Shown: piece by piece, positions 1 to 10,440 of the stretch | Position numbering within the stretch: position 1 is the stretch's first letter | Layout: each line of letters starts with the position of its first letter | Made by a program: the position numbers and the translations under genes | From: Neofusicoccum parvum | Lineage: Eukaryota > Ascomycota > Dothideomycetes > Botryosphaeriales > Botryosphaeriaceae | Length of the DNA: 64,000 nt | Direction of reading: 5' to 3' | Assembly (NCBI GenBank): GCA_020912385.1 | Contig: CP087219.1 | Location: 1,302,001-1,366,000, forward strand | The notes under the pieces: model-generated | Seen by the model: the letters and a program-made list of their open reading frames with translations, nothing else | Told to the model about the DNA's origin: nothing | Databases searched by the model: none

Positions 1-789
1 TCGCTTCTCGCAGACCCTTCCCCGATATCCAGTCTTCTTTCCCATTCTTCCCATCGCGTTCGAGTAAGCAAAGGCAAAGCTATACATATCTCTTGCACGG
101 CCGGATACCCAGAAAAACACCCCTTTTCTTTCGATTTTCACCACACATATACGTACACACGAACACGAGAATATTGTTCCTTCAAGCCATGGCGTTTTCA
201 TCCTCGTTCCCTCGCTCTACACAAGAGTTGGGTCGTGGTCCTTTGTGATCGGATTGCATTCGTCATCGGGTCCGCTGTATGTATTGTGCCAGCACGATAA
301 CTTTCTTCCTACCAAGTTAGCGGTCGCTGATCAAATTGGGACGGCTCCAAAACAGAGCGACCCGAAACATAAACACATGGACTAAAATATCTGCCTTATG
401 CGCACTTGGTGAACATCCACGGGATTCACGGGAGCAGATCTGAGATCGGCGTCGGATAAACGCACCGCACTGATCTCGCGACCTCAACACCAATACGAGC
501 CATCGCACGGGTTCTGTTTGTCGTGAACGAGCAGCCAATAGTCTCTTCGATTGTCCGATCATCAGAAAAAAAAAAGGAGAGAGCTCTTAGCAGACAAAAC
601 CCCTCATTATGCCGGTTTTCCGCCCGCATTCTATGACATGTGCAGCATGACAGCATCATCCCTTCCCCTAACCAGACCAACATCCCTATTTTTGCGTCCT
701 TGCTTCAGGAGTCCCGCTTACACTCCTCAAATCGATAGAAAAAAAAACGCAGTGACCGCTTCTCGCGCTGAATTTCAGGCTCCAGAATT
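1..789. other. no recognisable gene; downstream flank of eIF3b
   Basis: I see only short, low-quality reading frames on both strands here. The part nearest 790 is presumably the 3' UTR of the minus-strand eIF3b gene. The rest may be intergenic or belong to a gene outside the window. Confidence 0.4.
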
Positions 790-3112
790 CTACGAAATCA
801 CCTCCTCACTCTCCTCGAGAATCTCCTCAACGATCTCCTCGATGACCTCTCCGCCCTCCGCTTCGGCGGCGTCGTCCTTTTCGCCAGGAATTTCGATATC
901 CTCCTCCCTGAGCTCCTCGATGACGCGCTCGCGCCACGCGAGCCACTCTTCCAACTGGCGGCGGCGCTTCTCGACCACGGCCTTGTTGGCTGTGTTCTTC
1001 TTCTCGAAGTCCTGCTCCTCAAAGATCTTGCTGTACTCGCGCAGGTTCTTGCGGATCTTCTTCTGCTCCTCCTTGGACAGGAGGGTGGGCGGGCGCGGAC
1101 GCCACACAAACTGCTTGAACCGCTCGATCTGGTCCTCGCGCAGGAGCTGGCCCTTGAAGTCCCAGATCTTGTAGCCGTTTTCCATCTGTTGTGAAGTCCA
1201 CTATTAGGATATCGTGACGATTCTTGCCGAAACGGCAGGGGGTGGAAATGTCATTACTTACCGGGTGCATGAAAGCAGAGGAGACGGTCGCGACGTAGCG
1301 GCCAGAGGGGTCCCACTCGACGCTGGTGATGCCGTAGTGCTCGCCAGAAGCCATAAGCTGGAGGTTCGCGTTGAGATCCTTGGTAGTCTCATCAGGGACG
1401 CCCTCATAGTCAAGATCCCAGAAGTCCAGATCGAACGTGGCCTGCGATCCGAGCGTTGCAACGACGACGAAGCGACCCTTGGGCGACCAGTAGATGCCGT
1501 TGCTGCTCTTCTTGTCAAGCGTGCGGACGTGCTTGAAGTTTCCGACGGTGTTACCCTTGGTCTTCTCGGGAGCGAAGAAGGCGACAGCGGTCTTTGGTGC
1601 GGCAGGACCAGTAGGAAGCTCCCCGGTGGTAATGAGACAGAAGCGGTTGCCCTTGGGTTCCCAGGCGAAGTTGATAACGGTCTCCTTGACGGAGTCGATG
1701 ACTTCGACGGGAACACCTTTCTCCTTGATACGGAAGATTTCAAGGTTCGTGGTCATCGACTTCCTGGATTTGGTCTTCTGGATGTCGACCTTGACGCAGA
1801 CATAGGCAGCATCCGATTGCCAGTGCAGCTTAGCGTCAGCAACGTTGAAGAGGTTCCGTGTCCGCACAATCTCCTTGGACGGGATGGTCATGAGGCCGAC
1901 CTTTGCAGGAGCGCTGCCAAGTTCCGGGGTCCAGTAGCAAAGAAGCTGCTCGTACGTCTTGATACCTTCACGCTGGGGGGTGGCCGGTGCCCACTCGAAG
2001 TCCATGACGCCCTCAATCTTGATGGATGTCTTGTCAAGCATGTTCATCCTGGGGAGTTCATAGATGGCAATGGACTGTCCCTGGGTCATCCGCGCAACAT
2101 ACTTGTCATCAGCCGACCACTTGAAGGTAGGCCACTGCAGCTTCTTCTTGACGGGCTGGCCGTTTTCGTCGGTCGAGGGGGGGAGGTCGATGGTGACGAA
2201 AGAGCGGATCGGCTTGCCGGTGGCAATGTCCCAGATGATGTAGTTCTTGCCGTCCTCGTCGACGGACAGGTTCGGGATGGGGTGGGTTTCGTCGACCTGC
2301 AGCGGGGCGGGCGACCAGGTCACCAGATACCTCTCGCCGGGGGAGAAGTTGATCAGCTTCACACCCGGGTGGGCGAAGCGTTTTTGCCTGCTCCACGACT
2401 TGCCACCCCACAGCTGGACACCCTGGTCATGGACGGACATGAGGTAGGTGCCCAGCGGCGACCACTCGACGAAAAGCTCGGTCCAGTGCTCGCGGTCGAC
2501 GACGGGGTCGGGGGCATCCTCCTTCTCGTGCCAGAAAACGCCGACCTTCTTGTCGCGGTACATGGCGATCTGGTCGCGCGGGTCGGACAGCCATGAGCGC
2601 AAGTGCTCCTTCTCTTGGAAGGGCTCGATCTGGGGCTCCTTGTACTCCTCCTCGACGCGGCCCTCGCGGCCGTAGCGCTCGATGTCGGTCAGCTTGTTGA
2701 CCTGCAGGGTGTGCTTCTTGTCGAGCGGGGTGCCGTTCAGGGCCTTGACGGCGGCGATGGCCTCGCTGGGGGCACCGAACTCGACGAAGGCATATCTGGG
2801 CAGACAGTCAGCGGCGGGCGCGGGGCGGGCGGGCAGCCGGGATGGGGCCTACCCTTCGGACATTCCCTCGTCGTTCATGGGCATGAAGACGCTCTCCTGG
2901 GTGGCGCGGCCGACGGTGTTGAGCTTGCGCAGCAGGAACTTGACGAGCTTTTCGCGGCTGGCGTCGGGCACGACGGGCAGGCCGTCGATGACGACGAACG
3001 CGTCCAGGCCCTCCTCCAGACGCACCTCATACTGGTCCTTCAGGTCAGAGAAGTCGACCTCATCCTCGTCGAAGTCGTCGTCGATAGGCAGATTGTCGTA
3101 GCTGGGCGCCAT
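790..3112 (-). CDS. PRT1: eukaryotic translation initiation factor 3 subunit b (Prt1)
   Basis: This is the scaffold subunit of eIF3, which binds the 40S ribosome and promotes scanning pre-initiation complex assembly in the cytoplasm. Exons on the minus strand are 3112-2853, 2795-1262 and 1185-790 (introns of 57 and 76 nt), giving 729 aa, the normal fungal length. After an acidic N-terminus ([11 protein letters not shown]) there is an RRM, roughly residues 37-120 ([11 protein letters not shown], then YAFVEFGAP across the first junction). A WD40-like beta-propeller follows ([35 protein letters not shown]). The C-terminus is a charged helix ending in an acidic tail; the last exon begins [15 protein letters not shown]. 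The start ATG at 3112 is the one that gives the [10 protein letters not shown]-terminus. The upstream frame is open but has no sensible extension. Confidence 0.97.
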
Positions 3113-3388
3113 GGCTGCGGTGTGGTTGCTGGGCTCTTGTGGGGTCGCGAAACTCGCGTCGCTGGATTTCACCAGCCAAAGTGTGTCGCCGCCCCGCCGA
3201 CGTTCTCCCGCGCCGCCCTTGCCCGATGCGGCAGGCGGTCTCGACTGCGTGTTCTGCATGTCTGCTCGCACCTCGACTTCACGCACAGCGCACGCCTTGC
3301 ATCCGCATGTCACATGCCAATCGTGCGGCTTCCCTCGTCTACATACAGCCAGCTTCCGCTCCACCCCTGCCGCAAAGCAGCCGCTTGC

Positions 3389-5406
3389 TCAGCGCCCAGC
3401 AGCCACCGACTCGTCCGCCAGCAACGAGTCGTCGATTGTCTTGCCCGTCCACCGGCTCGCCGGCGGCCACATCCTGCTCAGCAGGACATGCAGCCCGCCG
3501 CTGGCCAGGAAGCCGTACCAGTACCCCAGGTAGTACAGATGCTGCGCCCCGTCGCTCACCTCCACGCTCGCGGTCACGCTCTTTGCAAATCCAGGAAGCA
3601 ACGGAGCAAACCCAACCACAAAGGCCACCGCCGAGCGCCAGTTGGTTCCCCATCGCTCGTAAGCGTAGATCCCGTGTGGCCGGTACATCTCCGGCACATT
3701 CATCCTCTGCCCGTGAACCACGTAGTAGTCCGCGATCAGGATCCCGGCGATCGGAGCAAGCCACACTGAGTATCCATTCATGAAGTTGAGCAGCGTCTCT
3801 GCCGACGCCAGGATGTTCCATGGCGTCATTGCCCACGCCCCGATCACTGCGCAGACGTACTGGGCCCTCCGCAGGTTCAGGTACTTCGGGAACAGCGTGC
3901 TGAGGTCAACTGCCACGGAAATGCTGTTTGCCGAGATGTTGACGCCGATGCTTGCAATGAGGAAGGCCAGCGCGCAGAAGAAAGCCGCTGCTCGCCCGCC
4001 CGGCGACGTCCATTTGTCGACGATCATCAAGGGATCCCACAACACTTCACCGTAGATCAAGCGAGACCCGTTGGCGCCGATGATGCCGAAGAGCATCATG
4101 ATTGTGAAGACTGCCGGAATCACTAGGATCTGGATATATGGGCTCCGTGGATTCCGAGAGTACCGGGCGAAGTCATTCATATTAACGCCTAAGCTTTGGT
4201 TCAGTTTGCAGATCACAGGAGGAGGGGGGAGGAAAGAAAGAAGGAAGGAACAGGGCGCTGTCGATTGCAAAATCCCCAAACGCTTGGTGAGAACCCGTCG
4301 GAGGACCCCACAGACCTCCACAGGCATTTGATGAATCCCATCGGATCAAACTCTCGCGTCCAGATCGATGCTTCAGCTGCCAATGGAATCCATCGCCCTC
4401 GAGGATAATTACTCGCAAGGAACCCCGAAACTTAGGTTCACCGAGTGATTGAGGCTTTACATTCAGCAACACCTGAAGAAAGGAAAGGAACGTACCAAGC
4501 GTTGCGAAATTGCCGATCATAGCATTCACGCCGTTCATAAAAGCCCAACCCAGGGAAGATCCTCGAACTTGGTTGCCGTACTGGAAAACGGAATCGCCGC
4601 CTCCTGTAGTGTTGATAATCCTGGAATAAATGAGTCCGGATAACAGCATTTATCCAAAGTACTGTCTGTACTCACCATCCAATAATCGCAAAGCCTGCAA
4701 TTGGAGATACGACACTCTTGAAGGTAAAGAACCATCGCAGCTGATGAGCAGGAATGTAGTGGAAAGGCAAGCATATGATCCAGTAAATGACGTAGGACAC
4801 CATGAACCCTGTGGTGATGTTTGCCGACTCTGGAAGATGGTTCGGCAGAGACCGGAACGAGGGCCAAATGGCATACAGCATTGACTGAATGCACTCAGCT
4901 CCCGTGTAAGTTCCGATGCCGTACCAGAAAATCGAGATGATGACCCTGAAGACGACCATGACGTAGGAGAAGTAAAACCCGAAGGCGGAACGAGCTTGGA
5001 CGGTGAATGGAACATGCAAGCGAGCTCCAATCAGTCCGTTGTATGTCACCACCAATGCTGTGACGAGATTCCCGATCGCAACAGCAGCCAGAGACAACTT
5101 CCACGACAAGCCAATTGCGATTAGAGAGCTGCCGATGCGCCAGTTCGATACAGCAAATGCATCTGAGATCCAATAAGTGACAAAGTTGTACGTGCGCCAG
5201 GTTTGCTGCTCAACCGGGACAGGATCCAGATCTGCGTTACTCCATTTGCTGTCCGGAGCGTAAGAGCTCTGGCTGGCGGGCAGCTCTATTGTTTCCTTGA
5301 ATCTCTTCCAGACAGAGACATGGCGGAGGGAGGCGGATGCGCCAGGCGATATGTCCGCATCGTTTGTGGAGGCGAAGGCGATGTCTTTCTCGTCCGGCTT
5401 CGACAT
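3389..5406 (-). CDS. NCS1-family nucleobase/allantoin-type permease (Fur-like)
   Basis: A plasma-membrane cation symporter of the nucleobase-cation-symporter-1 family. The Fur subgroup takes up uracil, allantoin, uric acid or related compounds; the substrate cannot be read from sequence. Exons are 5406-4676, 4620-4496 and 4188-3389 (introns 55 and 307 nt), 551 aa. About twelve hydrophobic segments are visible. Family signatures include DAFAVSNWRIGSSLIAIGLSW in TM1, FTVQARSAFGFYFSY, FWYGIGTYTGAECIQSML, and NFATLGVNMNDFARYSRNPR spanning the second junction. I start at MSKPDEKD. A longer frame to 5505 is explained by a 5' UTR intron (5426-5498) with a consensus donor and a pyrimidine-rich acceptor. 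It is transcribed head-to-head with the adenine-deaminase-like gene, supporting a purine salvage role. The 307-nt second intron is unusually long. Confidence 0.9.
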
Positions 5407-5425
5407 GGCTGATCGAATGTATTGA

Positions 5426-5498
5426 CTGAAAAACAGAACGGCGAGAGAGAAGCAGGCGATTATCAAGGCCTCGAGCTCATTCTCGCCCTTCCACTTAC
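5426..5498 (-). other. predicted 5' UTR intron of the NCS1 permease
   Basis: On the minus strand the sequence CAG|GTAAGTGG at 5498 is a near-perfect donor. A T/C-rich tract ending TTTTTCAG at 5426 is a strong acceptor, 20 nt upstream of the ATG at 5406. Removing it eliminates the spurious in-frame N-terminal extension. Confidence 0.6.
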
Positions 5499-5809
5499 CT
5501 GACAACGCAGCGATTAGTTCTGAGGGCTTATCATGTCAATCCTCGCCGATCTCCGCACTTCCCCGTGCATGTACAACCAAGGCCTGGGATGCGATTGGCG
5601 TTATCAGACCGTCACCCCATTCTTGCCATCCGACGCGAAATAACGTGCTCCGAGCCGCGATTGGCGAAACACAGTTCACAACAGCGTTCATGTGTTGTTT
5701 TGAGGTCTACAAAAGATAATGAGGGCGACCCGCGAAAGCTGACGTTGGGATTGACAAAAGAGAGCAAACGTGGGCAGCGCATCGGTCCCCCCGCCCCTGC
5801 ATCCCGGCC
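5499..5809. promoter_or_regulatory. shared divergent promoter with GATA-factor-like sites
   Basis: This space lies between the divergent permease and the deaminase-like gene. HGATAR motifs (binding site of fungal GATA factors such as AreA, which mediate nitrogen catabolite control) occur at 5528-5533 and 5601-5606 (minus strand) and 5714-5719 (plus strand). Roughly one would be expected by chance in 310 bp. Regulation by nitrogen source is inferred, not shown. Confidence 0.45.
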
Positions 5810-8060
5810 ATGACTTCGGACGAACACCCCCCGGTTGCCCCGTCCAACACCACAGGAGCTCACCTCTCCGTCACCGCTGAAGAACTGGTGAATCTGCGTC
5901 TGGTCGCCCGCGGAAATGTCAAGCCATCCCTCATCATCCGCAATGGCAGCGTCCTCAGTCTGCACACCGGTGAGCTGCTGGAAAGAGATGTTGTCATCTC
6001 CGGACGACACATCGCCGCCTTGACGCCTTGGGGCTACTTCAAAGAGGCAGAGCAGCAGATTGAGGCCTCCGGGAAGTTTGTCTCTCCGGGGTTCGTGGAT
6101 GCCCATATTCACATTGAATATACGAAATTAGTTCCCGGCGAGCTGGCCCGGCTGAGCACCCCAAGAGGTACGACGACCGTCTTGGCCGATGCGAACTGCA
6201 TTGCAAACGTGCGTGACCCTTGCGGCCCTCTTGTGCGGGATACAGGAACTCGAAGGGTACGATTTGAAATCAGCCTCTCGTTGACGAAAGTATAATTTAG
6301 GTTCTTGGTGGCAAAGGCATGGACTTCATGGGTATGTACATACGATGTACGAAGATCCCTGGATGAAACGCTATTCGCTGATCAGAGCCGCACTTGAGCA
6401 GGCATAACCTCGACGCCTCTACGCATATTTCGGCAGGTGTCTCATAAAGTCCCCATGAGCCCACCAGAGATAGAGTTGGGCGGTACTTCTGTCTCTTCAT
6501 CCGAGATCTGCGAACGCGTGTCAAGAAGCGAAGCGGCTACTTTGGGCGAATCCAACCCTTTCTCCCTGGATCTTGCATCTGCTCAGAAGCAAGCTGCCGC
6601 GCTTCATGCAGGGAAACGCATTACTGGCCATACGGCTCTTCTGGAGAACGAGCCATTATGGGCATATGCTGCGGTAGGTCCCCTGCGGAGAGCCTTTAGG
6701 GCCTTGCCAGAGCAACTTGTTGAGTCCACACTGAACATGTTGCACAGGGGGGGATCGGCGATGATCACAACGCCCACCAACCGCCCGATGTTGTGGAGCG
6801 GCTTCGTCTTGGAATGATGCTCACAGTGATGAGTGGAAGCATGAACTCTAATCTTGCGCCTGTATTCAGCAACTACGATCTTTACAAGGACGGCATTGAT
6901 CACATATCCTTCTGTGCAGACGATAAGCTCTGTGAAGATTTGGATGCATCTGGTCACATCGATCACCATGTTCGAGAAGCCATTCGTCTCGGAGTGGCGG
7001 AGCTCAAAGCATACAGGATGGCTACTCTCAACCCAGCGGCCTACTACAGACTGGACCACATCCTCGGAAGCGTCACTCCCGCAAAATTGGCAGACTTAAT
7101 TATATTAAGTGACCTGAGGGAGGCTCGGTGAGCTGCAGACAGTCCGGTGATAGAAAAATTCTATTTCTGACAGACCACTCCAGGCCCGACCTCGTCATCG
7201 TCGACGGCCGCGTAGTTGCCCGAAACAACCAAGCGCTCTTCACAAACACCGATCCGATCCCTGACATGGTCCTGGACACAATCCACATCAATCCACATTT
7301 CTTTGAACCCTCGGCTTTCCATGTCGTCCCCCGTGCAGGACAAACATCGGCCTGGGTCCAGGCCATGGAGATGTATGACGGCTACTTCAAGCGCGCCTTC
7401 CACGTCAACCTTCCAGTGTCATCATCCCGGCCCGGCGAGGTCCTCGCCGACACGGACAAGGACGTCCTCAAGGTCGTCGTCATCGACCGGCACCACAGCA
7501 CCAAGAACCGCGGCATCGGCTTCGTCCGTGGCTTCGGGCTCCAGCGCGGCGCCATCGCCTGCACGACAAACTGCGAGAATCAGAACCTCGTCGTTGTTGG
7601 CACCTCTGATGCCGAGATCGCGAGTGCGGTGCGGGCGATATCGAGCCTTGGTGGCGGGCTCGCGGCCGTGTGCGCCGGCGAGGTCTTGGGGACCGTAAAG
7701 CTGGACGTCGCGGGGTGTATGTCGTCGGCGCCGTGGGAGACGGTCCGCGACGAGTCGATGGCACTGGACGAGAAGGTGAGGAGTGTGCTCGGATCCACAA
7801 TGCGGTTTCCTTACCTGATTGCGAGCTTTGTCGGTCTCGCTGCTGTGCCCGACCTGGGCCTCACCGAAATGGGGTTGGTGGCTGGTGGCGGCTCGGAGTT
7901 GATGGATGTCGTATTGGACGTTGAAAACGGTGGTGGAAGTCAACACTCTGGGGAAGATGGTGTTCCTGGGCGTCATGCCCGGATGAAGGTGTGTTGCCGC
8001 TGTCCAAGCCACGCTCATGATGTCCACCACTTCATGGACACGGCGACGGCACTGAAGTAA
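5810..8060 (+). CDS. adenine-deaminase-like metal-dependent amidohydrolase (AdeC family)
   Basis: Resembles bacterial AdeC/YicP adenine deaminases over its length. Exons are 5810-6208, 6301-6331, 6402-6673, 6748-7127 and 7184-8060, giving 652 aa. The fold signatures run in order: GFVDAHIHIE (metal-binding HxH), PRGTTTVLAD, TLGESNPFSL, GKRITGHTALL, IGDDHNAHQP, ISFCADDK, and HIDHHVREAI. The AdeC C-terminal domain follows, with GFGLQRGAIACTT, NLVVVGTSD and ending near LGLTEMGL. Histidines and the late aspartate expected as metal ligands are present, but the DPHE stretch of bacterial enzymes reads DANC, so the substrate may differ from adenine. The last ~40 residues have no bacterial counterpart and could reflect a mis-set 3' end. 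The 31-nt second exon is the weakest part of the model. The divergent permease next door suggests uptake plus deamination of a purine. Confidence 0.85.
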
Positions 8061-9371
8061 GCACTGATTAGCACGGCTGCACGTTACAGGCGGTGCGAAA
8101 TAAATTGAATTACAGGGTGATGCACCTGTTACCGACCTGCTTGAAATAAGAATAACGGAGAGGAGGAAAAGCACCCATCCGGATGCAAGAATGCTTCGTT
8201 TTGGAGTCCGACGCCGTGCGGATGACCGCGTCAATAATTCTATACCAACGAGAGGAGCACTCACTCCTCCACCGATCCTTTCTGTGGCGTGAAACCCAGA
8301 ATAGCAGTGGAGGCCGGTTGCTCCCTTGAAGCGGCCCATCCACTTCGCAGGTGGAATGCGCTCGCGCGTCGTTTTATACCAGGAAAACATTCATCTGATC
8401 GGAAACGGCCCAAAGGACACCAAGGGGCATGTGAAAGGAACGAGAGGTCTCTTGCGCCATCACCCTGGTGGGACACGAGATCTCACCGGCGTCGACCTGT
8501 GCGCAACAGCACTGACGCTCCCCCAGACTCGGGTCCATCTACCCCAGACTTTACATTGCCGCATCGGGCCAGGTCAAACGGGCCACACAACGACGCACCA
8601 GCCAACTTGCATGCCGGAGCAGCGAACCACAGAGGCGACATATCCGCTGAGTACTTTGCATTGCCCCTCGCCGGACACGTCAGGCGCTCTGTCTCAGGCA
8701 ACCCGCAGCCTGCAGCGCTCGAACGCACGTCAACTCCACGCGCCACAAGGAACGATCGACCACCGCCGCTTCCGTCCCCCACACCCGCACCCCTGCACGC
8801 GCGCCGTCCCTTGCAGGAGCCTCGGCACACGCGCAACTCTATCCGCGGCCATTTGCTGACGACAGCGCAGCTGTCGCCGCCAGCTCGCCCGTTTGGCCCG
8901 GCAGTGCCGACCAGACAGTCCCGCAAACAAACCACCAACGCCCCGCTCTCCACCAGCCGGGCTTGGCTTGCTGTCGTATTCGGATCTGTGCTCCCTCCTT
9001 CATCTCCCTGCACCTGCGGCACGCCATCCACGCAGCCCGGCATGCATACGATCCACACGCCTGACGCCCAGCACTGTACACGTTCTCGGACCAGTTAGGA
9101 GGACTGCCACGCGGGGAAACGAGACAGGGCTCTGGAGTGCTTCTGGAAACATGGCTGCTCGGATTGCGGGATGCGAGGGCGCAAAACGGGGACGCGCCGA
9201 GAAGAAGGGGAATCCGGCCTGGCAGCGTCCCCACCACATAAGCAGCGCGCATCTCCCGACGACAGTTCCGGGGCACTTCTTGCTCCAGCCATTCGCTATT
9301 CCCGTGGCCGAGCTCGACAGTGAACACCACAACCACAGCGCCGGGGCCAACCGCACGTGACGCCCACGGCC
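8061..9371. other. GC-rich spacer without recognisable gene
   Basis: Open frames exist on both strands but carry no family motif and look like composition-driven frames. The final 150 bp (CCACATAAG near 9232 and a C/A-rich stretch) would suit a promoter for the esterase relic that begins at 9372. Confidence 0.4.
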
Positions 9372-10440
9372 ATGCTCACCACCGCTCTCGCTCTCCTGTC
9401 CCTGCTCTTCTCTGCACACCTGGCGGAAGCTTCGCCACCACCCCCTCGCCGAGGTAAGGGAGCGCCGCGCATCAGACTTCAGGCCCGACAGGACGACCTG
9501 CCCATCCTGGACCTCCCCCCCTACCAGCAAGTAAAGGCCAGCAGCTACGACGCGACCCGCGACGTGGGTTGGTCCTCCCGGCCCTCCCTTCTCCCTCCTC
9601 CCTCCCAGGCACAGCCCGGCATCGGACAGCAGCGGGGGAGCGGCCAGCGCCGGCGAATGTTTTTTTCCCCCTCCGCGCTGGCACTCCTTACTTCCGGAAT
9701 AGGCAATAGTGGAGCCTCCCTGGCCAGCGAGTCCACGCCTTCGGACGCGGACCCCCCTCCCCAACTTTAATCGCACGACACACCAGCAGCCCTGCCTCAC
9801 CACAATCAGCGCTTCTGCCCGACCTACCCCATATCGCCGCCAGACCCAGCGGGCCCGCCAGGGCTTCCCCCGGACCGATCCACGTCTTCAAGAACATCCC
9901 GTTCGCCGCGCCGCCGTCCGCCAACGCCACGAACCTGCCCGTCATGCATTGGATCTACGGCGTGAGTTTCTGGCTCTGCGTTCGGTGTGCCTGACTGCTG
10001 AATGCTGGCCGAAAGGGGGCCTGCGGGCTCGGGGGCAAGGCCATGTACGCGGGCAAAGGGCTGGCCAGCGTGTCCAACGACAGCGTCATCCACGTCGCCT
10101 CCAACCACCGCGTGGGCGCCTGCGGCTGGCTCGCCGGGACGACCATGGAGCAGGACGGGCTCCGCGACGCGCGCGCGGCGCAGAGCTGGACGCAGCAGTC
10201 CATCGGGTTGCTTGGCGACGTGGGGGGGAGTCGGGCGGCGCGGGCAGCTTGCTCCATCTGCTGGCGGCGCTCGACTTCTCGCGGGACCGGGGCGGCGGGC
10301 TGGAGCAGCAGACGCAGCAGTTTCTGGGCGACGCGGGCTGGGCGGGCCGCGGTGTCGCGTGCCTCAGGCAGGAGAGCCCGCAGGCGCTCAGGGCGGCCAG
10401 CGCCGTCCTCTCGCACCACCATCTTTACGGACACGAGCGT
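9372..10440 (+). pseudogene. degenerate secreted type-B carboxylesterase
   Basis: Pieces of a fungal carboxylesterase/lipase of the alpha/beta-hydrolase type are recognisable in order but not in one frame. They are a signal-peptide-like start (MLTTALALLSLLFSAHLAEA), then PPYQQVKASSYDATRD, then VFKNIPFAAPP directly followed by ATNLPVMHWIYG, and AMYAGKGLASVSNDSVIHV with NHRVGACGWLAGTTMEQDG. The nucleophile elbow follows as GESGGAGSLLHLLAALDFSRD, in a different frame, then LEQQTQQFLGDAGW. Roughly 80 residues normally found between the PFAAPP and LPV-WIYGG blocks are missing. A few residues before GESGGAGS are lost together with a frame change near 10215-10220, and the frame changes again after about 10418. 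Splicing does not repair this. The catalytic serine context survives, suggesting fairly recent decay, though assembly errors in this GC-rich DNA are possible. Confidence 0.7.

Noticed and set aside
1214..2596. 460-codon plus-strand frame
   Set aside because: It is the antisense shadow of the eIF3b main exon; translation is Gly/Val/Asp-rich with no domain.
5407..5505. N-terminal extension of the permease (MSGKWKGENELEAL...)
   Set aside because: It coincides with a well-formed 5' UTR intron; the family start is MSKPDEKD.
7422..8390. 322-codon minus-strand frame
   Set aside because: Antisense to the deaminase-like gene, no motif.
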